This document shows, one piece after another, positions 1-7,906 of a DNA stretch of 36,167 bases (positions within the stretch are counted from its first letter, which is position 1; every line of letters begins with the position of its first letter). The notes below the pieces were generated by a model that worked only from the letters and a program-made list of their open reading frames with translations, had not been told where the DNA came from and ran no database searches. The position numbers and the translations under genes were made by a program. Origin of the DNA: Elusimicrobia bacterium RIFOXYA2_FULL_50_26 (lineage in GTDB: Bacteria; Elusimicrobiota; Endomicrobiia; Endomicrobiales; XYA2-FULL-47-53); assembly GCA_001800355.1 (NCBI GenBank), contig MGVF01000099.1, positions 1 to 36,167 of the forward strand. Direction: 5' to 3'.

Positions 1-663
1 CATTGCCCGGGCTGCAAACACCAGATCAACTGGTATGACAATGTGCCTCTGCTCAGTTTTATCGCGCTGAAAGGCAAATGCCGCTACTGCGGCGCCGGTA
101 TACCGCTGCAATATCCCATGGTTGAACTGCTTACCGGCATTGTTTTTGCATCCATAGCATGGCGTTACCCGCTGCAACCTATTTTGCCGGTATACCTTTT
201 CGTTGCGCTGCTTCTCATTATTATTTCAGGCATTGATTTCTTTTACCAGATTATACCTGATTTGCTTTGTTTTATGATAGCTATTGCAGGTGTGGGAAGC
301 AGCTTTTTTAACCTGTCTCTGGGAAACGATTGGAAACTAAGGCTGCTTCATTCTGTGGGCGGGGGAATTTTCGGCGCACTTTCGCTACTAATCGCGGGAT
401 ATGCCGGCAAAAAGATATTCAAGCAGGAAGCCATGGGAGAAGGAGACGTAAAATTGCTTGGCGGGCTTGGCGCTCTCCTTGGAATACCCGCGACCGTATC
501 AACATTATTTGCAGCATCTCTTGCCGGAAGTATGGCGGGGATGGCGTTGATATTCACTAAAAAGATGCGCCGCAGGGACTACCTGCCGTTTGGCCCGTTT
601 ATCGCACTGGGCGCATATTTTAACATTCTTTTCCCGGAAATACTGATGAATTTCTTCAGGTAA
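1..663 (+). CDS. pilD: Type IV prepilin peptidase PilD, 5' truncated by window edge
   Basis: Inner-membrane aspartyl protease that cleaves the leader of type IV prepilins and, in many family members, N-methylates the new N-terminus. The frame is open from base 1 and already encodes CPGC then CRYC, the paired-cysteine zinc motif of the N-terminal cytoplasmic domain, so the GTG at 43 in the ORF track is an internal valine and not the start. Both catalytic aspartate regions are visible: DFFYQIIPD and the GEGD motif followed by VKLLGGLGALLG. Several hydrophobic segments follow, as expected. About 220 residues are present against a usual 250-290, so some 30-60 N-terminal residues lie outside the window. 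It ends 51 bp before pilM, consistent with a pilus locus. Family assignment is secure. Confidence 0.95.
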   Translation, partial: HCPGCKHQINWYDNVPLLSFIALKGKCRYCGAGIPLQYPMVELLTGIVFASIAWRYPLQPILPVYLFVALLLIIISGIDFFYQIIPDLLCFMIAIAGVGSSFFNLSLGNDWKLRLLHSVGGGIFGALSLLIAGYAGKKIFKQEAMGEGDVKLLGGLGALLGIPATVSTLFAASLAGSMAGMALIFTKKMRRRDYLPFGPFIALGAYFNILFPEILMNFFR

Positions 664-676
664 AAAATAAAAAAAC

Positions 677-705
677 TTGACAACTTGAGTTAAATCTGTT
701 ATAAG
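677..705 (+). promoter_or_regulatory. Sigma70-type promoter for the pilM-pilQ operon
   Basis: TTGACA at 677-682, a 17-bp spacer, then TATAAG at 700-705: a consensus -35 and a 5/6 match to the -10 at ideal spacing. An A-rich tract (661-676) directly upstream resembles an UP element. The predicted transcription start is about 711-713, almost at the ATG at 715, so the pilM mRNA would be leaderless or nearly so if 715 is used. Seen by eye; not tested. Confidence 0.7.
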
Positions 706-714
706 TAGCGTAAA

Positions 715-1842
715 ATGCCTATATTACCCGCAATGAAACTACCTTCTTTTCCATTCTTTAAATCAAAAGACGCCATAGCCGTTGACTTAGGCGCTTCCTC
801 AATTAAAATTGTCTATCTCAAACACTCGGGCAGCAAGTATTCGCTTGCCAGGTGGGAATTAATCCCTGTCAGCGATGGCTCGGTGGAACTTTCCCCGCAG
901 GATAGAAAAAATATAGCTACCACAAGAATCGGCGAATTCCTGGCCAGGGAAAAGATAGCCACGAAAAACGTTATCAGTTCAATATCCGGAAACCAGGTAA
1001 TCGTTCGTTATGTAAAATTCCCCAAACTCTCCTACGAAGAACTTACCAAGACGATCCAATTTGAAGCCGAACCGTATATCCCGTTTGACATCAGGGAAGT
1101 TAACCTGGGTTTCCATACGCTGGGCGATGTTATAGAAGAAGGCCAGAAAAAGATGGAAACAATCCTGGTTGCCGCAAAAAAGGAAGTCGTTCAAAGCAGG
1201 ATTGACATTTTTAATGATTTGGGCCTCCGCCCTATTATCATAGACGTTGACGCTTTTGCCCTGACAAATGCGTATGAACTCAACACAGACCCATCCGTCA
1301 TGGAAACCGTTGTCCTTATCAACATAGGTGCAAGCGTAACGAACATCTCCATTGTTGAAAACCGTATCCCGCGCGTTGTACGTGATGTCTTTATATCCGG
1401 GAACTCATTTACAAAAGCGATACAGCGAAACCTGGCATGCGATACAAAAACGGCAGAGGACTTGAAATTACGGCACAACCTGCTTGTTACAGTGGAAGAG
1501 AAGGAAAAGACACTTGCCGATAATCAGAAGGAAGCGTTGCAAGTTTCAACGGCCATCACGCCTGTCGCACGCGACCTTGTAGCTGAAATACACCGTTCCA
1601 TAGATTTTTACATTTCGCAGAATCCTGACAGAAGTATTAACCGAATACTTATTACCGGCGGCTCAGCTAATCTGAAAAACCTTGATAAGTACCTGAGCCA
1701 GGAAATAAAACTACCCGTCGAAGTATTCAATCCGCTCAAAAATGTCTACGGGGGCGAAACAGTCCCTGAAAATTTTGCAACACATCTGTCAATTGCAGTA
1801 GGCCTTGGCATGCGGCGCGAAAACGACATAATAAAAAAATAA
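715..1842 (+). CDS. pilM: Type IV pilus assembly ATPase-fold protein PilM
   Basis: Actin/FtsA-like cytoplasmic protein that binds the N-terminal tail of PilN and anchors the PilMNOP alignment subcomplex beneath the inner membrane. The nucleotide-binding fold shows as AVDLGASSIKIV (phosphate 1), LINIGASVTNISIV (phosphate 2) and ILITGGSANLKNL (adenosine motif). Its 375 residues are near the family length. The start is ambiguous: ATG 715 lies about 2-4 nt from the predicted transcription start, while ATG 733 (MKLPSFPF...) would leave a leader of about 20 nt. Neither has a Shine-Dalgarno sequence. pilN begins one base after the stop, so the two are surely co-transcribed. Confidence 0.95.
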   Translation: MPILPAMKLPSFPFFKSKDAIAVDLGASSIKIVYLKHSGSKYSLARWELIPVSDGSVELSPQDRKNIATTRIGEFLAREKIATKNVISSISGNQVIVRYVKFPKLSYEELTKTIQFEAEPYIPFDIREVNLGFHTLGDVIEEGQKKMETILVAAKKEVVQSRIDIFNDLGLRPIIIDVDAFALTNAYELNTDPSVMETVVLINIGASVTNISIVENRIPRVVRDVFISGNSFTKAIQRNLACDTKTAEDLKLRHNLLVTVEEKEKTLADNQKEALQVSTAITPVARDLVAEIHRSIDFYISQNPDRSINRILITGGSANLKNLDKYLSQEIKLPVEVFNPLKNVYGGETVPENFATHLSIAVGLGMRRENDIIKK

Positions 1843-1843
1843 A

Positions 1844-2401
1844 ATGATAAAAGTTACTCTACTGCCATCAGAACTTATTAGAAAAGAGGAGCGCAGGGAA
1901 ATCTTCGTCATTGCCTGCATTGCGGTTGCTATTCTTTTTGGTTTGGGAATGCTGCGTTACACGATGAAAATAGCTTATTACAGAAATTTGCAGGTACGCA
2001 TAGGCAATACCCAGCAGGAACTCAATAGATATGAAAGCATAGTGCGGCAGGTAGAAGCGCTGCAGGCAACAAAAGCCGTTCTTGAAACCAAGAAAAACGT
2101 TATCAGCTCGCTAATGGCCTGGCGGTTGATTTATCCTGTTTTTATGGAAGAAATTCTCCAGCTTTTGCCGGCTAACATCTGGTTTGCATCACTTACAACA
2201 CAATCCCAGGCTGAAGGCCGGATGACAGCAACCCTTAACGCATTGGCGCTTGACAATTACTCTATAGCAGATTTAATAACTTCACTTTCTTCAAACCTCA
2301 ATTTTTCCAACGTTGAGGTTGGTGCCATAACAACAGGCGGCGACAAAAATCCTTCATCATCATTTAAGCTGGATTTCGTTTATCAAAAGAAAAAACAATG
2401 A
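1844..2401 (+). CDS. pilN: Type IV pilus inner-membrane alignment protein PilN
   Basis: Bitopic inner-membrane protein; its short cytoplasmic N-terminus docks into PilM and its periplasmic ferredoxin-like domain pairs with PilO. The N-terminus MIKVTLLPSEL matches the PilN I/V-N/T-LLP signature that PilM recognises. A single membrane helix follows at about residues 21-42, then a coiled-coil-like stretch (about 45-85) and a C-terminal globular domain. The length of 185 residues is typical. The last codons overlap the pilO start by 4 bp (ATGA), implying translational coupling. No clear Shine-Dalgarno sequence precedes the ATG, so expression may depend on reinitiation from pilM. Confidence 0.93.
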   Translation: MIKVTLLPSELIRKEERREIFVIACIAVAILFGLGMLRYTMKIAYYRNLQVRIGNTQQELNRYESIVRQVEALQATKAVLETKKNVISSLMAWRLIYPVFMEEILQLLPANIWFASLTTQSQAEGRMTATLNALALDNYSIADLITSLSSNLNFSNVEVGAITTGGDKNPSSSFKLDFVYQKKKQ

Positions 2402-2940
2402 CAAAAAAACTTCAGCAAAACCTTATTATTCTCTTCATCTTTGCGGCAATGGCGGGTTTTGTATATTTCAAATACCTTATTAAGCCTCTTGACTTGAAAA
2501 ATAAGGAAGCATTGTCGCAATTGCAGGAAGCGGAATCAAAACTGGCCGAGATGAAGCGAAGAGCGATGGAACTGCCTAAACTGCAGGCAGAAATGCGCAT
2601 ACTTGAAACCGAAGTTACCGAACTTGAAAAATCATTGCCTCGCAACAAGGAAATACCGGATATTATACGCACCATAACACGCACCGCGCAACGTTATCAT
2701 TTGAAAATACAAAGCTTTTCACCGGCGCCCATAACTTCACAGCCAAATTTTAACGAGGTCCCGTTCCAGATTACGCTTCAGGGTTCCTACCATTCCCTGG
2801 CACATTTTCTTGCAGAGTTAGGGCAGCAAACGCGCATTCTTAATGCAAAAAATATAAACATGACAACATCCGGTGGCAAAGACAGCGAAACTACGATCAA
2901 TGCTACGTTCACACTGGTTGCTTATGTTTTCAAAGGATAA
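2398..2940 (+). CDS. pilO: Type IV pilus inner-membrane alignment protein PilO
   Basis: Partner of PilN in the periplasmic alignment subcomplex linking the PilM ring and PilC platform to the secretin. A membrane helix at about residues 8-27 is followed by a charged coiled coil (about 33-85, rich in E/K/L, e.g. QLQEAESKLAEMKRR) and a C-terminal ferredoxin-like fold containing LQGSYHSLAHFLAELG, characteristic of PilO. It has 180 residues, a normal length. It starts inside the pilN stop (ATGA overlap) and ends 6 bp before pilP. Assignment rests on the coiled coil, the C-terminal motif and the operon position. Confidence 0.93.
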   Translation: MTKKLQQNLIILFIFAAMAGFVYFKYLIKPLDLKNKEALSQLQEAESKLAEMKRRAMELPKLQAEMRILETEVTELEKSLPRNKEIPDIIRTITRTAQRYHLKIQSFSPAPITSQPNFNEVPFQITLQGSYHSLAHFLAELGQQTRILNAKNINMTTSGGKDSETTINATFTLVAYVFKG

Positions 2941-2946
2941 TTTAAA

Positions 2947-3426
2947 ATGACGCTTACGCGTTATCTTACCCCTGTTCTGGTCACTCTATACGGTCTGATT
3001 TTAGTGTCTTGCGGGAATAACGAACAAGCTTCATATGCCCCCGCTCCCATTGATTTTACACCGCCAGCTGTATCCATATCTACGACTGTTGCCAAAAAGG
3101 AAATACCAAAACACATATACAAAGGCGAACGTTTTAGAGATCCTTATATTGCGCTAAATGCGGAAGGCGCGATTATTTCCAACTCCGAGGAAGTGCGCGT
3201 ACCCAACATCGGCACATTGACCTTAAAAGGCATACTTGATGATGGCAAACAGAAAATGGCTATAATATCCGGAGGAGGAGTTTCCTACATACTCAGAGGA
3301 ACCTTGTTGTTTGACAACCGCCAGCGGATAGTAAAAGGTATAACGGGTACGATAAAAAAGGAAAGCGTCATCATAATCGCTCCCGATAAAACAAAAAAAG
3401 AACTACTACTCAGGCAAAAAGATTAA
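2947..3426 (+). CDS. pilP: Type IV pilus lipoprotein PilP
   Basis: Lipoprotein that bridges the PilN/PilO heterodimer to the PilQ secretin in the periplasm. The signal peptide ends in the lipobox LVSC (about residues 19-22), giving a lipidated cysteine followed by GNNEQ. A proline-rich, probably disordered linker (about 30-60) leads to a beta domain containing RFRDPYIAL and GILDDGKQKMAIISGG, the usual PilP C-terminal fold. Its 159 residues are typical. It lies between pilO and pilQ in the canonical order. Confidence 0.92.
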   Translation: MTLTRYLTPVLVTLYGLILVSCGNNEQASYAPAPIDFTPPAVSISTTVAKKEIPKHIYKGERFRDPYIALNAEGAIISNSEEVRVPNIGTLTLKGILDDGKQKMAIISGGGVSYILRGTLLFDNRQRIVKGITGTIKKESVIIIAPDKTKKELLLRQKD

Positions 3427-3439
3427 CCCGGAGGACATC

Positions 3440-5278
3440 ATGAAGACGGCCCGAATTTTTTTAGCTTCAATTACATTAATATTTAACGCTTACTCTTTGC
3501 TTTTTGCCGACAAAAATTTCGTTACGCTTGATAAAGTATCGGTAAATGACAATTCAGTGGTCGTTTCGTTATCCGGTGAAACGAAGTATCATGCCTTCAA
3601 GATAGAAAATCCGCCCAGAATAATAATTGAATTTACCAACACCGAGCTGAATCTTAAGCAAAAAAATATCGAAGTTGACGGCAAAACAATAAAAAGAATA
3701 CGGGGTGGGCAATTTCAGAATGACCCCGTTAAAATTGCGCGGGTTGTTCTCGACATGAACAGTATGGCGGAATACCAGCTTAATGGTAAAGGCACACGGG
3801 TAACACTTACGCTAAACCCGGGAGATTCAACAACAACTTCTACCGCCGGGAAAAGCGATCTCGCAGAAAATAAAAAGCAGGAAGAGCCTGTCAAGGCAGC
3901 CACTATCGCAGCAACTCCGAAGACAACCGTTGCCCCCCGAAGCACCATGGCAAAACCGGTTGAGAGTGCACCTGCATCCATAAACTCACAACGGGAAGCG
4001 GCTGCCTCGAACATGAAAATACAACTTCCAAAAAAGCTCGTTACCCTTGATTTTCAGGATGCGGATATACGTGATATTTTGAGAATTCTTTCGATCAAGA
4101 GCGGCATAAACATCATTTATGCATCCGATGTTACCGGTACGGTAAGCATTCACCTGGAGGATGTGCCTTTTGACAAGGCTTTCGAAACCATTCTTGCAAT
4201 AAGGGGACTTGTAAGCCAGGTGCAGGGGCCGAATATACTTCGTGTCGCAACACCGCAGAAGATTGCGGACGAACGCTCCCAGGCCGTAACATTCACTAAA
4301 ATTTTCCCGCTTAACTATGCCAAGGCCGAAGAAGTTAAGCTCAATCTTGATTCCATAAGGAATGCCGAGGGACGTAAAGGCAATATTTCAATTGACGCGA
4401 GGACTAACAGCCTGGTCGTAACGGATACACCCGACGGATTGATATCTGTTGAACAGGTTATTTCTGAACTTGATCTTAAACCACCCCAGGTTATAATTGA
4501 AGCGAAACTTATTGAAGTAATCCTTACCGATAACTTTGATTTGGGTATACAATGGCAATATGCTTCCAGCGCCTATAATGAAAGAAACGTATCCATTGCC
4601 ATCGGGGGAACCGAGGCATCAACAGGGGATTCATCAATGGGCACCGGTGCAACAGTAGGCGGCAGTGTTATCCGGCCACTTACAACAGCGGAGGGTGGAA
4701 CAGGGGTATCACTAAATGCATCGCCTGTTGAAGGCCAGATCGGGTCAATAGCATTCGGTATAATGATTGACAATAATGTGCTCACCGGCATCTTGTCCGC
4801 ATTATCACAAAAAGGTTTATCCAAGATATTATCAAACCCCAGGGTTACAACCATTAACAACCAGGCCGCGAAAATACTGATCGGCCAGCGCGTTCCGTTC
4901 CAGACCACTACAGTCAGTAACGGCGTTTCGCAGGCAAGTACCCAGTGGCAGGATGTCGGTATCAAATTGGACGTTGTGCCTACAATAAATACCGACCAGC
5001 GCGTAACATTGAAAATTAAACCGGAGGTCAGCCTTGTAACCGCTCTTTCCGCCGCCGGCCCCATTATTGCATCGCGCCAGGCAGACACAACCGTAATGGT
5101 AAAAAATGGTGAAACTATCGTTATAGGCGGACTTATCCGCGAAGAGGATCGCAAACTGGGAACGCAAGTACCGCTTCTTGGTGAATTACCCATTATAGGC
5201 CATCTTTTCCGCCGGGATGTGAATACAAAAGAACGTTCGGAACTGCTTGTATTCATAACACCTCAAATCATTGATTAG
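3440..5278 (+). CDS. pilQ: Type IV pilus outer-membrane secretin PilQ
   Basis: Forms the multimeric outer-membrane channel through which the pilus is extruded. The signal peptide (about residues 1-24) precedes one AMIN domain (about 28-130, peptidoglycan binding), a Thr/Ala/Pro-rich linker (about 130-195), an STN domain (VTLDFQDADIRDILRILS), an N1-type domain (IFPLNYAKAEEV, with SIDARTNSLVV) and the secretin beta domain with LSNPRVTTINNQAAKI and VPLLGELPIIGHLF. It ends with ELLVFITPQIID, the usual secretin terminus. A clear GGAGG (3430-3434) sits 5 nt before the ATG, the best ribosome binding site of the operon. The length of 612 residues with a single AMIN domain is on the short side for PilQ. 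Confidence 0.96.
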   Translation: MKTARIFLASITLIFNAYSLLFADKNFVTLDKVSVNDNSVVVSLSGETKYHAFKIENPPRIIIEFTNTELNLKQKNIEVDGKTIKRIRGGQFQNDPVKIARVVLDMNSMAEYQLNGKGTRVTLTLNPGDSTTTSTAGKSDLAENKKQEEPVKAATIAATPKTTVAPRSTMAKPVESAPASINSQREAAASNMKIQLPKKLVTLDFQDADIRDILRILSIKSGINIIYASDVTGTVSIHLEDVPFDKAFETILAIRGLVSQVQGPNILRVATPQKIADERSQAVTFTKIFPLNYAKAEEVKLNLDSIRNAEGRKGNISIDARTNSLVVTDTPDGLISVEQVISELDLKPPQVIIEAKLIEVILTDNFDLGIQWQYASSAYNERNVSIAIGGTEASTGDSSMGTGATVGGSVIRPLTTAEGGTGVSLNASPVEGQIGSIAFGIMIDNNVLTGILSALSQKGLSKILSNPRVTTINNQAAKILIGQRVPFQTTTVSNGVSQASTQWQDVGIKLDVVPTINTDQRVTLKIKPEVSLVTALSAAGPIIASRQADTTVMVKNGETIVIGGLIREEDRKLGTQVPLLGELPIIGHLFRRDVNTKERSELLVFITPQIID

Positions 5279-5292
5279 GCTTTATACTCACG

Positions 5293-6921
5293 TTGTTAAA
5301 CCTGCCATCCTTTAAATCATCATCGCTGCAGAAAATTATTTATTCCGTTGTGGGTTTAATTCTCGCACTGGCTCCGCTCGTGCGGTTTTCATGGGACATC
5401 CCGACCCAGATCGTAGTACTGCTTATTCTCGCCACAACTTTTGTCATTCTCTGGAGTTCCTGCAAAATTCATATAGAACCACGCAGGGACGTCTTATTGT
5501 TATTTTTTTATCTTGCCGTCGTCGTATCGCTTGTTTTTGCCAAAGATGAGCGCGCACATGTACGTAATGAGCTGGTAATGCTTTCCGGCGGATTGCTTGC
5601 GGCATATCTTTTTTCGTTTTTGTCACTTGATGACAAAAAGAAGTTACTGCGCGTTCCACTAGTTACAGGTTTTTTTCTATCCGTAGTTACGCTGGTTACT
5701 GGCTTGCAAAATGTGACTACGGCGCTGAAAACATATTCTTTTATCGAATCTGCACTTTTCATCAACGTTAACGTCGTTGCCGGTTATCTTGTTCTTGTTT
5801 TTCCGCTTTCGTTTATTTTTTCAAATGACAGGACTGTTCATCCGGTATTTCGCGCATTATTGCCCGTGATTATATTCCTCGGGATAGTAATTACAAAATC
5901 GCGCATCGCAATATTTACATCATTCCTGTGCGGCCTTTACCTGTACTGGCGCTTTCACCGGCCGGGCCATTTGGCAAAATACATGTTGTTGCTGTTCCCT
6001 GTAGTTGCCGCACTGCTACTGGCTATTACCCATATGAAGCAACTCGCTTTCAACGGCGGAATGTTGACGGACAGGCTCCTGTGGTGGCGTTCGGCTTTAG
6101 CGATGTTTCTTGAACATCCATTCAGCGGCATAGGATGGGGAAATTTCGGTAATCTTTACCTGGCCTACAGGCCACAGCTGACTGTCAACACTATTTTTGC
6201 TCACAATCTTCCCGTTGAGTTGATGGCGGAAACCGGCATACCGGGCGCCATGGCAATGCTGGCTGTCTTGTCATATTTTTTTGTGGCATGTTTCCGTCTT
6301 ATCAAGGCGGAAGCCACGGGTGATTCGCTTTTTTTGCCGATACTATTGTCCGTCGGCGGATTTCTTATGATCAACATGTTCGACTACAGCTTTTTTGTTC
6401 CCGCCACGCAGCTTTTGTTCTGGGTTCTGATTGGGAGCGTGTTTAGCGGACACTTTGAATTACGTAATAATCCATCGGCACACCGTTTGCTTGGCGCCGC
6501 CGCCCTGGCAGTGATTTATTTTTATTCGGCACAGCCGCTGCTCGCTCATATACAATACCGGAACGGCATGTATTATCAGCTTGATAACAATCTTGACATG
6601 GCCGAACGTTCATATTTGAACGCCATACGATACGATTCGCTTCCATCGCCATACCATGCAAAGATAGCAGAAATTCATTTGACACGTTATGTTAATTCGG
6701 GCGGCGCTTCGGAAATTGCCATGGCAATCCGGGCGCAAAACAGTGCAATAAAACGTTTTCCTTCGAATGCCGCATACTGGGCTGACCTGGGATGGCTTTA
6801 CAGGGTTGCCGGCGAGCAAGATAAAGCCAGGCAAGCGCTTGAAATGGCCGTGCGTTACAACAGGTTCAATAAGAAGTACAGCGAAGCATTGAAATCATTC
6901 AATAAGGAGAACTGCCATTAA
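5293..6921 (+). CDS. O-antigen ligase / PglL-like polytopic protein with C-terminal TPRs
   Basis: Member of the Wzy/WaaL/PglL superfamily, which polymerises glycans or transfers a lipid-linked glycan to lipid A or protein at the periplasmic face. About ten hydrophobic segments cover residues 10-410. The signature periplasmic loop is present: HPFSGIGWGNFGNLY (about residue 275) and AHNLPVELMAETGIPG (about 302), including the conserved histidine. After the last helix come two TPR-like helical repeats (about 418-540, e.g. WLYRVAGEQDKARQALEMA), an arrangement found in polymerases, ligases and protein O-oligosaccharyltransferases. The only usable start is TTG at 5293, 14 bp after pilQ. Being attached to the pilus operon, it could glycosylate pilin; a polymerase or ligase role is equally possible. 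Confidence 0.82.
   Translation: MLNLPSFKSSSLQKIIYSVVGLILALAPLVRFSWDIPTQIVVLLILATTFVILWSSCKIHIEPRRDVLLLFFYLAVVVSLVFAKDERAHVRNELVMLSGGLLAAYLFSFLSLDDKKKLLRVPLVTGFFLSVVTLVTGLQNVTTALKTYSFIESALFINVNVVAGYLVLVFPLSFIFSNDRTVHPVFRALLPVIIFLGIVITKSRIAIFTSFLCGLYLYWRFHRPGHLAKYMLLLFPVVAALLLAITHMKQLAFNGGMLTDRLLWWRSALAMFLEHPFSGIGWGNFGNLYLAYRPQLTVNTIFAHNLPVELMAETGIPGAMAMLAVLSYFFVACFRLIKAEATGDSLFLPILLSVGGFLMINMFDYSFFVPATQLLFWVLIGSVFSGHFELRNNPSAHRLLGAAALAVIYFYSAQPLLAHIQYRNGMYYQLDNNLDMAERSYLNAIRYDSLPSPYHAKIAEIHLTRYVNSGGASEIAMAIRAQNSAIKRFPSNAAYWADLGWLYRVAGEQDKARQALEMAVRYNRFNKKYSEALKSFNKENCH
6904..6909 (+). promoter_or_regulatory. Shine-Dalgarno AAGGAG pointing to an ATT start codon
   Basis: AAGGAG lies inside the end of the preceding gene and is followed after 7 nt by ATT at 6917, which overlaps that gene's TAA (ATTAA). 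The next conventional start, TTG at 6932, is 22 nt away, too far for this site. The spacing therefore selects the rare ATT codon. Confidence 0.6.
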
Positions 6922-7888
6922 TAAGAAATTTTTGATCGGGATTATACTGGGCGCCGTGTTTTTGTGGCTTACGCTAAGGCAGGTTGACCTTGCCAGCTGC
7001 TGGCTCTACATTCGCCAGGCAGACCGCAGGTTTATAGCACTTGCGCTGCTTGCTTACATTCTTGCCTTCGTGGTAAGAAGCGTACGCTGGAAGCAGTTGC
7101 TGGCTCCGCTTGCCACCCTTAAAGCAGCAAGATTGTTTTTTTTCGTTACCATGGGCTTTTTCATGAATAACGTCCTGCCCTTGCGGCTGGGGGAAGTGAT
7201 TCGCGCCAATATAACTGGACAAAAATTCAATATATCCAGGAGCGGGGCGTTTGCCACGGTTGTAGTTGAACGGCTCTTCGACGGTTTTAGCTATGCGTGC
7301 ATTTTTTTCATCACTATAGGCCTCTTGCCGTTTCCGTCGTGGGCTAAGAAGTCCATGATTGCGGGAAGCTCGTTATTCGTGGGAGCGCTTGTATTTCTTT
7401 TTTTCTTCGTGCGCCACAAGGAAAAAGCGCTTGCGTTGTTTTCGCGCATGCCTCTGCCGCAGAAATTCGCCGGACGCATAAGGGATATTTTTACAAATTT
7501 TGTAAGCGGGTTAACCATATTTGCCCATGGCCGCGGCCTTATCAAGGTGATTTTGCTGTCCCTGCTGGTGTGGAGCTTCGAAGGAAGCGTTTTTTACATT
7601 GTTGGCAAGGCTTTTAACCTTGGGCTTACATTACCGCAGGCATTTCTGGTAATGCTGGTTATAGGAACAGGCGTAGTGCTTCCTACGGCCCCCGGATATG
7701 TGGGAACCGTAGAGTTTTTGGGTGTTACCTCGCTGTCGTTCATCGGTATAGATAAAAATCTTGCCTTCGGCTATATCATAACGCTTCATTTCCTGCAGCT
7801 TGCCACTGTATCTTCTTTGGGTATAATCGGCATGATACGCGAAAAGATAACGCTTAATGAGTTAATTCGGCTTGAAAAACGAGGTTAA
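6917..7888 (+). CDS. Lysylphosphatidylglycerol synthase transmembrane-domain (UPF0104/AglD-like) flippase-like protein
   Basis: Integral membrane protein of the LPG_synthase_TM family. Relatives occur in glycan loci and are often suspected to move or modify lipid-linked sugars; the function of family members without a synthase domain is mostly unproven. Roughly seven to eight hydrophobic segments are seen. Conserved family patches include NNVLPLRLGEVIRA (about residue 90), VVVERLFDGF (about 115) and VLPTAPGYVGTVEF (about 255). The ORF track starts at TTG 6932, but the AAGGAG 7 nt before ATT 6917 and the resulting N-terminus (NKKFLIGIILG, a basic-then-hydrophobic start usual for the family) favour ATT, giving 323 residues. 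It overlaps the upstream stop. Confidence 0.8.
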   Translation: MNKKFLIGIILGAVFLWLTLRQVDLASCWLYIRQADRRFIALALLAYILAFVVRSVRWKQLLAPLATLKAARLFFFVTMGFFMNNVLPLRLGEVIRANITGQKFNISRSGAFATVVVERLFDGFSYACIFFITIGLLPFPSWAKKSMIAGSSLFVGALVFLFFFVRHKEKALALFSRMPLPQKFAGRIRDIFTNFVSGLTIFAHGRGLIKVILLSLLVWSFEGSVFYIVGKAFNLGLTLPQAFLVMLVIGTGVVLPTAPGYVGTVEFLGVTSLSFIGIDKNLAFGYIITLHFLQLATVSSLGIIGMIREKITLNELIRLEKRG

Positions 7889-7900
7889 ATTTGTTATCAT
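7872..7900 (+). promoter_or_regulatory. Candidate promoter for the GT4 gene, leaderless geometry
   Basis: TTGAAA (7872-7877), 17-bp spacer, TATCAT (7895-7900): each hexamer 5/6 to consensus at ideal spacing. The ATG at 7907 follows the -10 after only six bases, so a start 6-7 nt downstream would coincide with the initiation codon. The GT4 gene has no Shine-Dalgarno sequence, which fits a leaderless transcript. Confidence 0.5.
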
Positions 7901-7906
7901 CTGTCA

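Noticed and set aside
43-663. ORF-track start for pilD at GTG 43
   Set aside because: The frame is open to base 1 and the upstream codons encode the conserved CPGC zinc motif, so 43 is internal.
4573-5256. Long minus-strand ORF (227 aa) opposite pilQ
   Set aside because: It is antisense to the conserved secretin domain and its translation has no recognisable motif; a shadow of pilQ codon bias.
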